DNA of 64,000 nt. Source: Rhodamnia argentea (Eukaryota > Streptophyta > Magnoliopsida > Myrtales > Myrtaceae). The notes under the pieces are model-generated. The model made no database searches. It had not been told where the DNA came from and saw only the letters and a list, made by a program, of their open reading frames with translations. Shown here in pieces: positions 42,499 to 54,437 of the stretch. The position numbers and the translations under genes were made by a program. Positions within the stretch are counted from its first letter, which is position 1; each line of letters opens with the position of its first letter. Location of the stretch: positions 14,597,095-14,661,094 of the forward strand of contig NC_063160.1 in assembly GCF_020921035.1 (NCBI RefSeq), written 5' to 3'.

Positions 42499-45128
42499 TC
42501 ATATGGAAGCTTCAATTTCATCGGAACTTACTGCAGTTCCGTTGGGAGGATCGTCTGCTCGCAGCTGAGCAGAAACTTCATCTATGGCGGAATTCAGCTG
42601 CTCAATCTTCTCGGCCAATATCTTGCGAGTTCTCTGCCGCAAATCATGAAACAAAAAAGAAAAGCAACATATAAAGCAGAGTGCCGACAGAACAACTTAT
42701 ATTATGGCCAGAGGATTCACCCTTGGGAAATCTCCCCTATGACATGTATGTTGTCAAGTTTGTGCACAAAAGTGGGTTCAGCACTCATCAGAAACCAAAA
42801 GAACGAAAAATGAATCAGGATGAGCATTCTTATTTCTCATTTTGACAAAGCAAACAACGAGGGAGTATAAAGATTAATGCTATGATTGGGAGAGTGGGGG
42901 AAGAAAATTTAGATGGAAAATACGGAAATGTTTAAATTTTTTTTCTTCCATTCCTTCTCACAAAAGTTCTAAATCTCCACCCAAACCTTTTTTTTTGGTC
43001 AACTTCCACCAAACTTCGATTGTCCAATTTAACTGTTGCAAATATTGGAGCAAATTGAAAACCGAAGCGCTTTTTTGCTAGGACTTTGAAGTAGCCACTT
43101 AAGTTGTAGCTTGTAGTTTGTGTCCTTCACTTTTCATTGGTTGTACCATAGAAAAAAGGAAGAGTGAAAGCCAGTAGTAAATTCAAGCTGAATTCCCTAT
43201 TTGTAGAGGTCAACTACCATGAATACTACCCTATTTATAGAAGTCAACAATCAACCACAAAGGAAATCCAAACATGATGTTGTGCTGGGACAGATTTCTA
43301 CCTCCAAAGCTTTCTCCTCATCATATATGAATTTTGGCAGTCTCCTCATTAGATCCTTTCTATCAGCGCCTGCTAGGGCTTTACTTATCTGCAAGATACG
43401 AGTCATACTTACAATTCAGTGCCTTCTTCAATTTGAAAAGCGCGTGTCCATGAATGGCAAGCTCGCATACCTAGCGCGCAGAGAGAGAGAGAGGCAAAAA
43501 TAGGCATGAAGTGACTATCAAAGCAAAAAGCTTAGTGTTCCAAATGATACCTGTGGTGCATACACACAACCTAATGCTCCAACAATAAGTCCACCCAACA
43601 CAAATCCACCAACAAATATACCCGCACTGCTTGGTCTGCCATCATCCCCACTACAATTGAACAGAAACCCAAAAAAGGGCAAGTGATTATACTACAGTTA
43701 AGAGAGTATTACAGTTTGCAAACTCATTCTGTCAAGAATTAGTCACTAACTACAGAAGAAAGCCAAAGGGGAAAGACATTTTCCAATCGGTCAACCATCC
43801 AACATTATCCTTCCTGCAATTAGACTAGGTGATATCCCACAGAAATTACCCCCATTCCCACATCTGCAATCAGAAGAAGCTCAAGAACTGGGAGAAACAC
43901 AAGGATGGATGTCAAGCCACTATTTGTCCATACTTAGCAATTTGATGCGTTGAGAGAGATGTCTAGTGCTAGATTAATTTCATTTAGGCGCCAGGCTTGA
44001 ACTGTCGTTTAATTATATATCATAGGATGCACACAACATACATCTTCCAACCAAAAAATTATTGTGGTGGTTCGATTCTATTTAAAGAAAGAAACTGTAA
44101 AAGAGAGCAATCATGCTGTTGATGATGATTGAGACACTTACATTGCTTGAACAGTAAATGGATTTCTACGCACTGTAAGCTTTACTTTTCCGTGAACTCT
44201 GCTATTAACAGAAACAGTGCCAGAGCTCAACTTCATAGGGCAGTGGTCCACCGGCTTTAAACCTACACAGGACACCGCATAGCCCCACCCATGAGTAAAT
44301 ATTTCATAGCAGCTTCTAATCAATTGATACGAAAACTTAAAGAGAACGTCTGAAGTTTTCACGAAGTGTGGCAGTATAGTTTCCCACGATGGCATAAGTT
44401 TCACAATGAATTAACTTACCCAATCCAAGAAAGCAGATGCCCAATGAAGTAAACATGACAGGTTTAAGCTGACTGTATTAAAACGAAAATACAAGCCCTT
44501 CCACGTTAGCTTCATCAGGTCAGCAACATTTATGGAAAAACTGTCTCAAATGCTATTCGAGGCGAATATTGTCGCTCTCTACAATCACCCCAGATAGGTT
44601 TCCTAATGATCCATTCGTAAGCATGACAGACTTAAGCTATCACCAGATGCAATAAATCCCACGAAAGGCTCATCAACACACATGATTTGACTGAAAGATA
44701 CGACTTATCAGCACATACGCCAATCACTACAACATTAGATCTCGATAAAAGTAAAATGTGATGCTTTTCTCATCTGTCGTAAAAGCAAGACCTTTCCTCT
44801 TCATTCCTCACTCACACTCCGAACAACAAAATCACCCAACAAAAAGAGAGAGAGAAAAAAAAAAAGACAATTATTGATAGCCGTAACCCTCTTTCTCCGG
44901 ATAAAAATTGGACAAGGCAAAGCGAGATCCAGCTCCAATTACGCAATTTCACCGAGAGACGAAGCCTCGGGACGCTGAATTCACCGAATTTAATAGCACG
45001 TAACCGAGGCAACAACAAGCACTTCACAGGTGACAAATGGATCGCAAAATGCCTTCTTTACCAGGAACGAAGCTGCTGGGTGGATTCTTGGTCGAGCCCG
45101 AAACGAAAGAACTGGGAAGAGCGCTCAT
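42499..45128 (-). CDS. Chloroplast membrane protein, At1g42960-like
   Basis: Five exons in transcript order, 45062-45128, 44142-44262, 43551-43650, 43302-43388 and 42499-42633, join in phase to 169 residues. Residues 1-60 are rich in Ser, Pro and basic residues ([20 protein letters not shown]), like a chloroplast transit peptide. A single membrane helix follows ([20 protein letters not shown], about 71-92). Next is the conserved [20 protein letters not shown] block. The C-terminal helix ([20 protein letters not shown], then [13 protein letters not shown]) is predicted coiled coil. I recall the Arabidopsis relative At1g42960 as a chloroplast inner-envelope protein of about the same length with no assigned biochemical role. 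A possible alternative exon at 44420-44472 would change the N-terminus (see findings). Start uncertain for that reason; the C-terminal four exons are firm. Confidence 0.85.
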
Positions 45129-45383
45129 CTTTTCGACACGGGAGGAGCGTGGCGACCCCGAGGAAGTGAGGTACGACGCTGCAGCGAGCTCAACTGAAGC
45201 CACGAGCGCGCGTCGGTTCTTGATTCTGAGACTAGATCCTTGCCACTGCTTCGATTTCGCTGAGGAAAACGAAAGCAGGAAAGAGAGGAGAAAATCAACT
45301 TGGCAATGTGGGCTGGGCTTCGCCAAAGCCCACCGCCCATCCCTTCAGATTGTATTTGTGGCATTGGCATAGAAACCTCTACC
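45129..45383 (-). promoter_or_regulatory. Upstream region of the chloroplast membrane protein gene
   Basis: The roughly 255 bases between the start codon and the transposon end at 45384 must hold most of the leader and core promoter, if the main exon 1 is right. No clear TATA box is seen. Confidence 0.3.
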
Positions 45384-46216
45384 GGTGCCAACGGTAACAT
45401 TTCTGTTTTTGGAGTAATTTCTGAGTTCAAATGTTCTTTTTCTAATTCTATTATCTAAACAAGTTTCTGAACAGAAGAACGCATTTGGGTAACTGCACAA
45501 AAATTCTATTCCTTGAATAGAAAAAGAATAGAAATGCATTTGTTACAACCCCGAAAATTTCCATTCCTAATTTTTTTTTCCATTTAATATAAAAATGTCA
45601 ATGGAGACTTAACAATTCATGTTTGAATAAAATTACTTAACTGATCAAGATATTCTAAAATGGTCTTAGAAAATCCAATATAATAGTTAGTAAGGGTGTC
45701 AAAAATACCCTAACTAGTCCTACCCGACCCGACTCAAAATTTTTAGGATTTTTCGGTTGGGGCAGGGCCGGGCCGGGCTAAGTTATGAGTAAATGATTTT
45801 GGGTAGTTTGACGGTTTGGGTCAGTTTTTTTTTTCCTTCCCTTCTCACTTGCATTTTCAAGAATTTTAAAAAAGTGCTATAATTAATCAAAAGATAATAT
45901 ATAACTCTGCTCTCCTAGTCGACTCCCACACACCCACCTCCGATAAATGAAAAATAGGACCTAAAAAACAATTCAAGTGTTAACATAATTCATATATGTA
46001 GATACAAAACATTAGAATATGAATTTAAATGTTCTTCCGATGTTGTCAATTCTTGCATGTTGCATATGAATTTTTCAATACGTCTTCTGTAAAATGTATC
46101 CAAGAGTGCTAAAAGAAAAATCTTAACGCAGAGATTTACAAAAAATTAAATGGATTATTTTCATTTTATTTTGATGACATGTATATTAAGGAAAGCCAAA
46201 AGTAAAAATGGTCTTC

Positions 46217-46307
<91 letters not shown>

Positions 46308-46557
46308 TAAGTATATGCCGATCAAGTGCCGAGTCCGGTTGAGTTACGATGAGCTTATTTCTCTTTTTGTTCCCGAGAGCAAAAACGTAGGTTTTTATTA
46401 CTTATTTTTTTTGTTCTAAATCTATTCATTGACCATTGATCTATTCTAGAGAATAGAAAAATGAACTAACGTACACACAAAAATTTATGTTCTTTTTCTG
46501 TTCCGGGGAACAAAAGAACAGAAAAAAAAAAAAAATAGAAATGTTACCAAAGGCACC
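45384..46557. mobile_element. Non-autonomous TIR transposon, ~1.17 kb
   Basis: The left end reads GGTGCCAACGGTAACATTTC then TGTTTTT. The right end on the minus strand reads GGGTGCCTTTGGTAACATTT then CTATTTTT. The inside has further imperfect inverted pieces (TTCTATTCCTTGAATAGAAA at about 45506; CTATTCTAGAGAATAGAAAA near 46441), a Gly/Pro-type GGGCCGGGCCGGGC word, and a long GA repeat. There is no transposase frame. The ends suggest a Mutator-like or hAT-like non-autonomous element. I found no clear target duplication. Confidence 0.6.
46219..46303 (+). repeat. (GA)42 microsatellite
   Basis: A perfect GA repeat of about 85 bases, the longest simple repeat of the window, sits inside the TIR element at 45384-46557. 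Confidence 0.95.
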
Positions 46558-48477
46558 CTAAATGACTGCAAAGGAAAGGTAATAATGCCCCCATCTATCA
46601 TGTGGTCGAACCTATCGATCACGTCATCGATGCATAAAATACATTTTTTCTAAACAAATATATGCCTCATGCTAAAGGCCTTTTGCCACCTTGTTTGATC
46701 GGAAATCATTGACAAAGAGCTTGGGTGAGAAATAGCCATCATTCATTGGGCATGCGTGTTAAGGGAATTTGGGGGTTGGGGACGCTTAGCTTTTAAGTGT
46801 GGGGTTTGACTCCTACGCCTCGCAAAGAAATAAAGTAGAAGTCTACAAGAGATGAGAGTTATTGAAGGACATAAAATCTTTTGGACAAGTGATATTGCCC
46901 ATTGCCCTTAGAAATAATCGATTCAAGGGTGAGTTGGTTACTACCCTAAAATTGGAAACAAGATAAGAAGAGTAGGTTTCTAGTTTGTGGAATCAAGAAC
47001 CGGCTCATCCGGTCCTGGACCCATATAGAATAGCATCGATTGATTCGGTTCGGTTCCGAGGTAGGTCTAGACATTGGCCGTATCTTTTTTTCTCTATTCC
47101 TAGAGTGGAGCGAGTGTAAATGAGACTGAGAGAAGTGAGAAGCGTCAAGCCGCGAGGGAGGCATGACCACTGCACGATTGAGACGGAGAGAAGTGAGAGT
47201 GAGAGGAATTAGAGTTTTGTAAATTTTGAATAATAAGAGCAAGAGAAAAAATCAATTCGGGTGTGTGGGTCTACTCCCGAAATAGGGAACTACACTAATA
47301 TTCACTGATTCCATATTCTTTGAATCGAGAACTGAACCGGTTACCGCGGAAATCGCCCAGAACAGGCCGACCCTGTCTGTTTCTTTTCCTCACCCTAGTC
47401 GCTCTCATTGAACTAAGTTGTCATCGGGAGTTTACGACACGTCAAGTCCCACATCGGAGAGAGAATTTGTGATTGCTATTCATGAGTGAAGACCTAATCC
47501 AACTTTGAGGTTAACCCACACGAATCAGTGATCGAATCGTCGCAAATAGTAACAAAAAAAGTTGCACGGGTGGAGTGGAGCAAAGAGATTGGTTACAGAT
47601 GCTGACGAGGATTTGCACGTCATCATGAGGCACGTCAGCTTTGACTGATTAATCATCCCAGCAAATCAGAAAACAGAAACACGAAGAAACATCAATTATT
47701 ATTGAACAAATAAAGGAGCAAAAAAAAAAAAAGAAAAAGAAAGTAATTTTTAGCTGGGTCCTGCTCACCCAAAGGCACAAACTAGGTCAACACTTAGTTC
47801 CACCTGAACCTTCGAATCGCTACGGGACATACGAGTGCAAGCAAATATGCAGAGCGCCACGTGGCACACACCCAGGAGTCCAGGACAGAAGACCCGGTCC
47901 TAAGATCCTCCTCGGCAGAGCAAAGACCCCTGCAAGAAGAGGCTGAACAAGAGTCTGTCCAGGAACATTTATTCAAACGGGGAAGGGGCTCTCGACAAGA
48001 GCAATGCCGACAAGAAGCGGCTGAAACACACGCTTCAATTCCTCCTGAGTTACCAATTCCACATTGCCCGAGCGAAGCCAAAAGAGGAGCTTTCATTGCG
48101 TTAGACCCTTTTAACTTCGAAGACTGATTCATACTTCGGCTTCGCCAATTACGATATCGCGATCGCTGATCCAATCGCGATTGGCCTCCAGATTCTAGGA
48201 TGAAATAGTATAATATTTCTGGTTTTGGCTCTAATGATGGGATCTACGCGTCAGCATCAGTGCTTTGTGGTTTGCCTGAAACAGGCACGGCGCCCAAGCC
48301 GGCAACGTGTTTGTTTGCTTATTGGCGTGCTTTACATATATGAGTCACTCCAGGACCATGAACGTGCATTTCTTGCCCAAGTTTTTCCTGTGAAACTCGG
48401 AAAGCGGTTCTTGTTGCAGAGGTTTCTTGAACTTGGCAATTTCAGTCCTGGCGTTAGGAGTGCTCTTTTGATCAGCC
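46558..48477. other. Intergenic DNA upstream of the first MLO gene
   Basis: Dispersed-repeat words (GGTTCGGTTCC, AACCGGTTACC) occur at 46990-47360. AAGTCCCACATCGGAGAGAG at about 47444 is a phrase common in plant LTR fragments. At 47794-48174 both strands are open (minus 126 residues, plus 88 residues), with higher GC than the surroundings, but I recognise no family. The final few hundred bases are the MLO promoter and leader. Confidence 0.35.
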
Positions 48478-51400
48478 ATGGCTCCTAAAGCAGGAGATGA
48501 GAGGTCACTGAAGGAGACACCCACTTGGGCAGTCGCAGTCGTGTCTGCCATGTTTATTATCATCTCGATTGTGATCGAGTATGGCATCCATTCTCTTGAA
48601 AAGGTGAGATCTTTGATCGACACGAGATGACTTGTATGATCGAGTCTTGACTCGAGGATTCTTGATGTTTCACACGTCCTGAAGGCCACTGCTAGATGTT
48701 GATCAGATAATATTCATGGCTTAAGTACTCGCATTATGTGAAATCATTGGTTGGGTCGCTTTCTGATGTCGATTGTTCGCCTGTGACAGTGGTTTTCGAA
48801 GCGCCATAAGAAGGCCATGATCGAGGCTCTAGTGAAAATCAAATCTGGTAACTAGTGCATGCCGACTTCTCTATCTAAACTACGCTTTCAAGACATTTTT
48901 GAGCACTTGAGCCTGATTCGGACCCAACACTGATTACTGTTTTATCATGTAGAGCTGATGCTACTGGGCTTCATATCTCTGCTCATCACTGTGGGTACGC
49001 AACCCATCTCTATGGTATGTATTGCTGAGAAATACGCGAAGATCATGCTTCCTTGTAAAAGGGAGGACAAGGGGAAGCTCGACAAAGACAAGGATCCCGG
49101 TAATGGGAGAAAATTGCTGTGGGACGATGAGGATGTCTTGTGGCGACGATCTCTAGCTCCTGGAGACACCGGCGGCCATTGTTCCAAACATGTAAAAGGA
49201 ATACATAAATTATCACAGCATAAAAAAAGGGTTTTCCTTCACAATATGCGAATGATTTTTCTGACCTTGGTTAATGGATTGCTTTTTTCAGGGCAAGGTA
49301 CCATTGATTTCGACGTCAGGGGTGCACCAGTTGCACATTTTCATATTCGTGCTCGCCGTCTTTCATGTTCTCTACAGCGTCATCACCATTTGCCTGGCAA
49401 AAGCCAAAGTAGGACACTTCCGTCCCGTTCTTAGATAAATCGAACTTTGAAATGTCTGTAGAATTATTTTATTTATTTTATCAATGATGAAGTACCGTTC
49501 GATTTAAATTTTGTGAGTAGATGAAGAAATGGAAGGCATGGGAAGAGGAGACAACTTCCCTGGAGTATCAGTTTAACAATGGTAATCATCTAGAGGCCAG
49601 CTTGCTTTTCTTTTTCCTACTTAAAAAGTACAAGACTTCTAAGTCTGGACTCTTTGACCGATGATGGTATTGTCGGTTATTCCTGCAGATCCTTCAAGAT
49701 TCAGATTGACTCATCAAACATCTTTCGTTAGACGACATAGTGGCCTTTCGACAACTCCTGGCATCAGATGGATTGTAAGATTCTTTATTCTTAGACCTCT
49801 CAAATGATGTTCCCGCAGCGTTGCTCATGAATTTGCCGGGCCCTCATTGGATAAACGAAGCTTCCAGTCTAATTTCGAACATTGACGTCCAATTGACCGG
49901 CTGACAGAGAACATCTGGGAATTTTGCAGGTGGCATTCTTCAGGCAGTTCTTTGGTTCAGTCTCAAAGGTTGACTATTTGACAATGAGGCATGGATTCAT
50001 CAATGTAAGTTGTTTCCCATGTTTCTGTGATTACTAATGTGTTAAGTAAGACATCTAAAAAGACTATTGAGACAACTGCCATGCTTTTGGCAATTGATAA
50101 TTATCAAGATGTTCTGTTTCCTCATGTAAGAACTAGGAACTCTTTTATACTAACAAGCTCCGCGGATCTTTTCAGGCTCATTTAGCTCCAAACAGCAAAT
50201 TCGACTTTCACAAATACATTAAGAGGTCTATGGAAGATGACTTCAAAGTGGTTGTGGGAATCAGGTCAGATTTTTTACCTTGTCATGTCGCCTCATTTAC
50301 ATTTTGCGCACTTGAGCGTTCGAATGAGACTTCTTTCTCGCAGTATACCCTTATGGATTTGCTGCATCCTCTTTGAGCTCTCCAATGTCTACGGTAAGAC
50401 AGCTTTGTGCAAACCACCATCTCCCACAGGCATCCTCGCGATTAATATCGAGATTTGTACTAACAGGATGATTCCCCTTTTTATTTTGCAGACTCATTTG
50501 CCCTATCAATCATCTCTTTCCTACCTCTAGCTGTAAGACACATTTTCATGTTCTTGAGTTGAATCTTTCCATACCTAAAGCACGGGCTAATACGATATCA
50601 ATGTATAGATCTTGGGAATAAGATAAGTTCCTTGACCTTTGTACATTCGACAGATACTACTGCTAGTTGGTACCAAGCTCGAACTTGTTATAATGGAGAT
50701 GGCTCATCAAATTCAAGATAAAACCACCGTGGTGAAAGGAGCTCCGATCGTAGAGCCTAACAACAAGTACTTCTGGTTCAACCGGCCGGACTTCATATTG
50801 TTCTTGATACATTTAACTTTGTTCCAGGTAATGGAGATGTCTGATCAACAATCACGATATTTTTTTTTTTTTTTTGGTAAGGGCCAATCACGATATTTTC
50901 ATCTGTCCTAAATTCATAGATTGAGTTCCAGCAAATCTAATTATGCAGAAACACAACAACTTGCATATATGCACATAACTTAACCAAACGATCATGCGAA
51001 TGAGATTCGGTTATTTCTCCAACATCATTATAGAAAGAACGATCATCGTCCTTCGAAGAAGCTGAAATCTGGCCAAGTCCTATATCTGACTGCTTTCTTT
51101 TTTTCCTACACAGAATGCATTTCAGATGTCCAACTTTCTCTGGACATGGGTAATCTTTCTCTTTGATTTGCGTTCGCCTATTTTCCTCCTGTGAATTACA
51201 TGCTTTCTATAACGTTAGTGACTTGTTTTGTGTCAATTCACCTCGACTGACCTCCAAAATGCAGTACGAGTTCGGCATGAATTCATGCTTCCACAAGCGA
51301 GTGGTTGAGGTCTTCACACGAGTTTTTCTCGGCGTGGTCCTTCAATTTGTGTGCAGCTACATCACCTTCCCCCTCTATGCACTAGTAACCCAGGTGAGTA

Positions 51401-51988
51401 CTCACTAGGCCTGATCCATGTCCCATTACCTAGTGCATGTAATAGCTTCAAATGAACAGAAAAAAACTCTAGGAAAGTAAGTGTCGAATCGGCCCGTGGC
51501 ATGACTATCGAGGATGGGAGCACAAGAACAACATGAGAGAGACTTGCTAACATGTTTCGGTGCAGATGGGGTCGCACATGAAGAAGGCGATATTCGAGGA
51601 GCAGACGGCAAGGGCGCTGAAGAACTGGCAGAGAGCGGCAAGGGAGAGGAAGAAGCAGAGGCAGAAGGAAGGAGACCAATCGGTGTCGCAGCACTCGGGG
51701 TTCATGAGCCCCGACCAGACGCCGAGCCGCGGCTCGTCGCCCCTGCACTTGCTCCACAAGCACAACCACAACTCCTCCACCAACGACTTGGAGAGCGTGC
51801 TCAACTCTCCCAGGAGCTACACCTCTGAGACTGAGCTCTCTGATTATGAAGGCCCTCCTCCTCCAACCCATTTCCCTGACCATCATCATCAACAAGTTCC
51901 AGATCAACATGGAGGGCGACAGGACAACAACAATGGCCGCCACAAGGGGGGTGATATCCAGAACGATTTCTCATTCTCTCATGGTTAA
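48478..51988 (+). CDS. MLO: MLO seven-transmembrane protein, barley-Mlo-like
   Basis: Fourteen exons join in phase: 48478-48603, 48790-48847, 48953-49191, 49292-49408, 49521-49581, 49689-49774, 49930-50004, 50176-50264, 50344-50393, 50492-50532, 50654-50827, 51114-51149, 51265-51393, 51566-51988. The protein has 567 residues. MLO proteins are plasma-membrane calmodulin-binding channels. Some are powdery-mildew susceptibility factors. Seven helices start with [20 protein letters not shown]. The first cytosolic loop carries [20 protein letters not shown] and [20 protein letters not shown], very close to barley Mlo as I remember it. The calmodulin site is [16 protein letters not shown]. The tail ends NDFSFSHG, the [DE]FSF motif; barley Mlo ends ADFSFSQG. 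Eudicot members of this branch are few, so clade IV or the MLO3-like clade VI should be tested by phylogeny. One intron present in the sister gene is missing in exon 13. Confidence 0.92.
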
Positions 51989-54437
51989 GGAAGATCAGAC
52001 CTCTTTCTGTCAAAGGTAGTTTAGTCATAGGTACAACAAGCGTGTAAGATAAATTTCCAGGTGGAGTTCAATAATTCTAATTGGCTCAGTTCCCTTTGTC
52101 TAATTGATTCGAAGAGAGATTTTCTGTCAATTGCTTTGCCTCATAAGGACAGACCTGCGCTCAATGCTTTCCATCAAAATTGGAACTTATCCTTGGGAAA
52201 AAATAAAATAAAGGGAAGAAGTTATATTAGAAGAATTTATTTTCTCACATTACATTTTTCCATTACTTTTATATCGACCTCGATCATAGGTGATCGTTGC
52301 GAGGGTGGGTAGGCTCCAAACAAAGAGCTGGATACTACCCCGCCAAAGCCGGTTGCAAGGCGGTTCCAAGTTCAGTCGATGGCCGGGCCTAACGAAAATA
52401 AAATAGGAATTCTTGACGGTATCGAGCTGGAACAACCTGTTCGGTGTGTTCAAAGGTGTGGAGTGGGAGAGAGCGCGAACAATTTGCGACACATTGGCTA
52501 AGGTAGTGATGGATTTCTTGGGCTTTTCAGATTCGAAACATTAACCGGGAGTGATACCTGATGTAGGCTCCAAGACGCGGACCCTCCGAGTCTATGGTAC
52601 ATCCTACGTAAACACTATAACAACTTAGCGTTGAATATGTCACGTAGAAAGAAAGGGGTAATTTTTATCGTGATATTTTCACATGTGACGAGTGACCTTT
52701 CATGATGTATATGTACAGTTTTTTTAATATTACGAAAGCGAGATTAACTTTTCCAGTGATGTAATACGTACAGGTCAAAGACCATGATCTGTAAATTGGA
52801 TTAGTTTAAGTCCATATTTAAACTTTGCATTCTCTCCATCCTTATATTCTCCATGAAATAAGTAAAATTGCTGTAAATTATTGAAAAACGTCTTTAGGTG
52901 ACTTAACTATCCACTGTATAACCAAATAGCTCTAATTATCACTCCTAGACATACTGCATAAGGCGACAACAGATTTTGCAATTGTTTTGCCGGAATTCGA
53001 CTCGACAATGAAAATATATTTCATCGAATGTCATTTTTTCGATTTTCTAGAAAAGGAGACAGGTTCTGTGGCGATTCCGGACATGACATATCACCGGAGC
53101 ACGAGGAAAACGGTTGATATACTTCAACAAAAAATTTAATCAAATTCAAAATACGCAACGCTTTGCCTAAAGTCGTCTGTTGATACCTTTCAATAGATAT
53201 CTTGGCCTTTAGCACTTGATCAACTTCATTATGATTTATGACAATCATCAACCGGCAGCAATCTCCTATCGATAACTGATCATCAATAAGTATGACCTGC
53301 AAGAACACCGGTGACAAGTATGGGCCCATCGAACAATGACTCTTGTAGCCGGTGTCTCGCCTACAGCCACTCACTTGGTCCCGATTGATACCATGCCGAT
53401 TATAGTGACATGGACAGAACTTTAGAGAGTCGTATCCTAAACCGAAGTTTAGTGATTTCATTAGAATAAACTAAACGACAACATATGCATGGCCCTACCT
53501 CCAATTCTCAACGCCATTTTTTGATAAAAAAAAAAAAAAAATCCTGCAGCAACAGCTGAAAAGTCCAAGAGGCTCTCCGCCGTGTTGCTGTTAAGGATAA
53601 TCTCTGCATGAACGTATGGAGATGCATGAAGAAGACAGGCATGATGTGATTGGTCCCGACAGCGATAACAGCACTGCCTACACCCGTCGGAAACTCCTCC
53701 CAGAGTTGGAAGAACAAGACAGAATTGAAGGGGAAAAGATCCAAAGATCAACCTAAAGTTTCGGTCATTGAGTTTAATTTCTTCCGTATCCAACTTGAGC
53801 AGAACCCCACCCGGGAAAGAAACCCCCGTGAAAGAAAGCAGCACACAATGGTAGATGACCTAAGTTGGGGACCATAGTGTACAACATAAGCAATTCAGGG
53901 ACAGAGATCGACTTCGATGCACGCTCCTTGAGTTTCGAACTCGACCGCGTCGGAATCATGCTCCTGCCGATGGGGTCGATTTAGCCGACCGTGTCTAGAT
54001 GGTGATTACTCTGGGTTGGATTTAGAACACTAACACATCATCAACTTGGGCTTGGATATTTCTAAGTTCCCATACTTGGTCTCCAGTCTCCACATTCTCT
54101 TCTTGACTCTGCGGTTACGTGGGAGAGAAGCGTGGACTTTTCGGGCACTGGCAGAGAAAAAACCAAAAAAACCGACATTCACCCATTAAAGATAGGACAA
54201 CCCCAAGAAAGACACAAATATCTCCTTTTGTGTTTCGAAACTCCCCTCCGTGCATGAATTGTACTGAGCTTTTACTTCTCTTCAGAGTCCTGAACACGGC
54301 ACCGAGATAAGCTCGGTCTTCGTCCTGCAGTGATTGGAAGCTGACCAGACATTAATTCCCGAGGACCTTGAGGAAAAACATCTTCTGAGTCTTCCTCCGT
54401 TCTTGTTCCTAGAGAAGGGAAAACAAAGAAGAAGGCC
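51989..54437. other. Spacer between the two MLO genes
   Basis: The 3' UTR of the first MLO gene is followed by about 2 kb without a recognised gene. Minus-strand frames at 53021-53461 (146 residues) and 53461-53844 (127 residues) are open and adjacent. They match no domain I know, though VILIDDQLSIGDCCRLMIVI and HACLLHASPYVHAEIILNSN look protein-like. GC-rich pieces near 52290-52470 may be transposon remnants. Confidence 0.35.

Noticed and set aside
44420-44456. ATG 44456 as the main start of the chloroplast protein
   Set aside because: It would give no transit peptide. The 45062-45128 exon joins in frame and gives one, so the internal exon is kept only as an alternative.
46150-46419. 89-residue frame at the GA repeat
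   Set aside because: The Arg/Glu run is only the translation of (GA)n.
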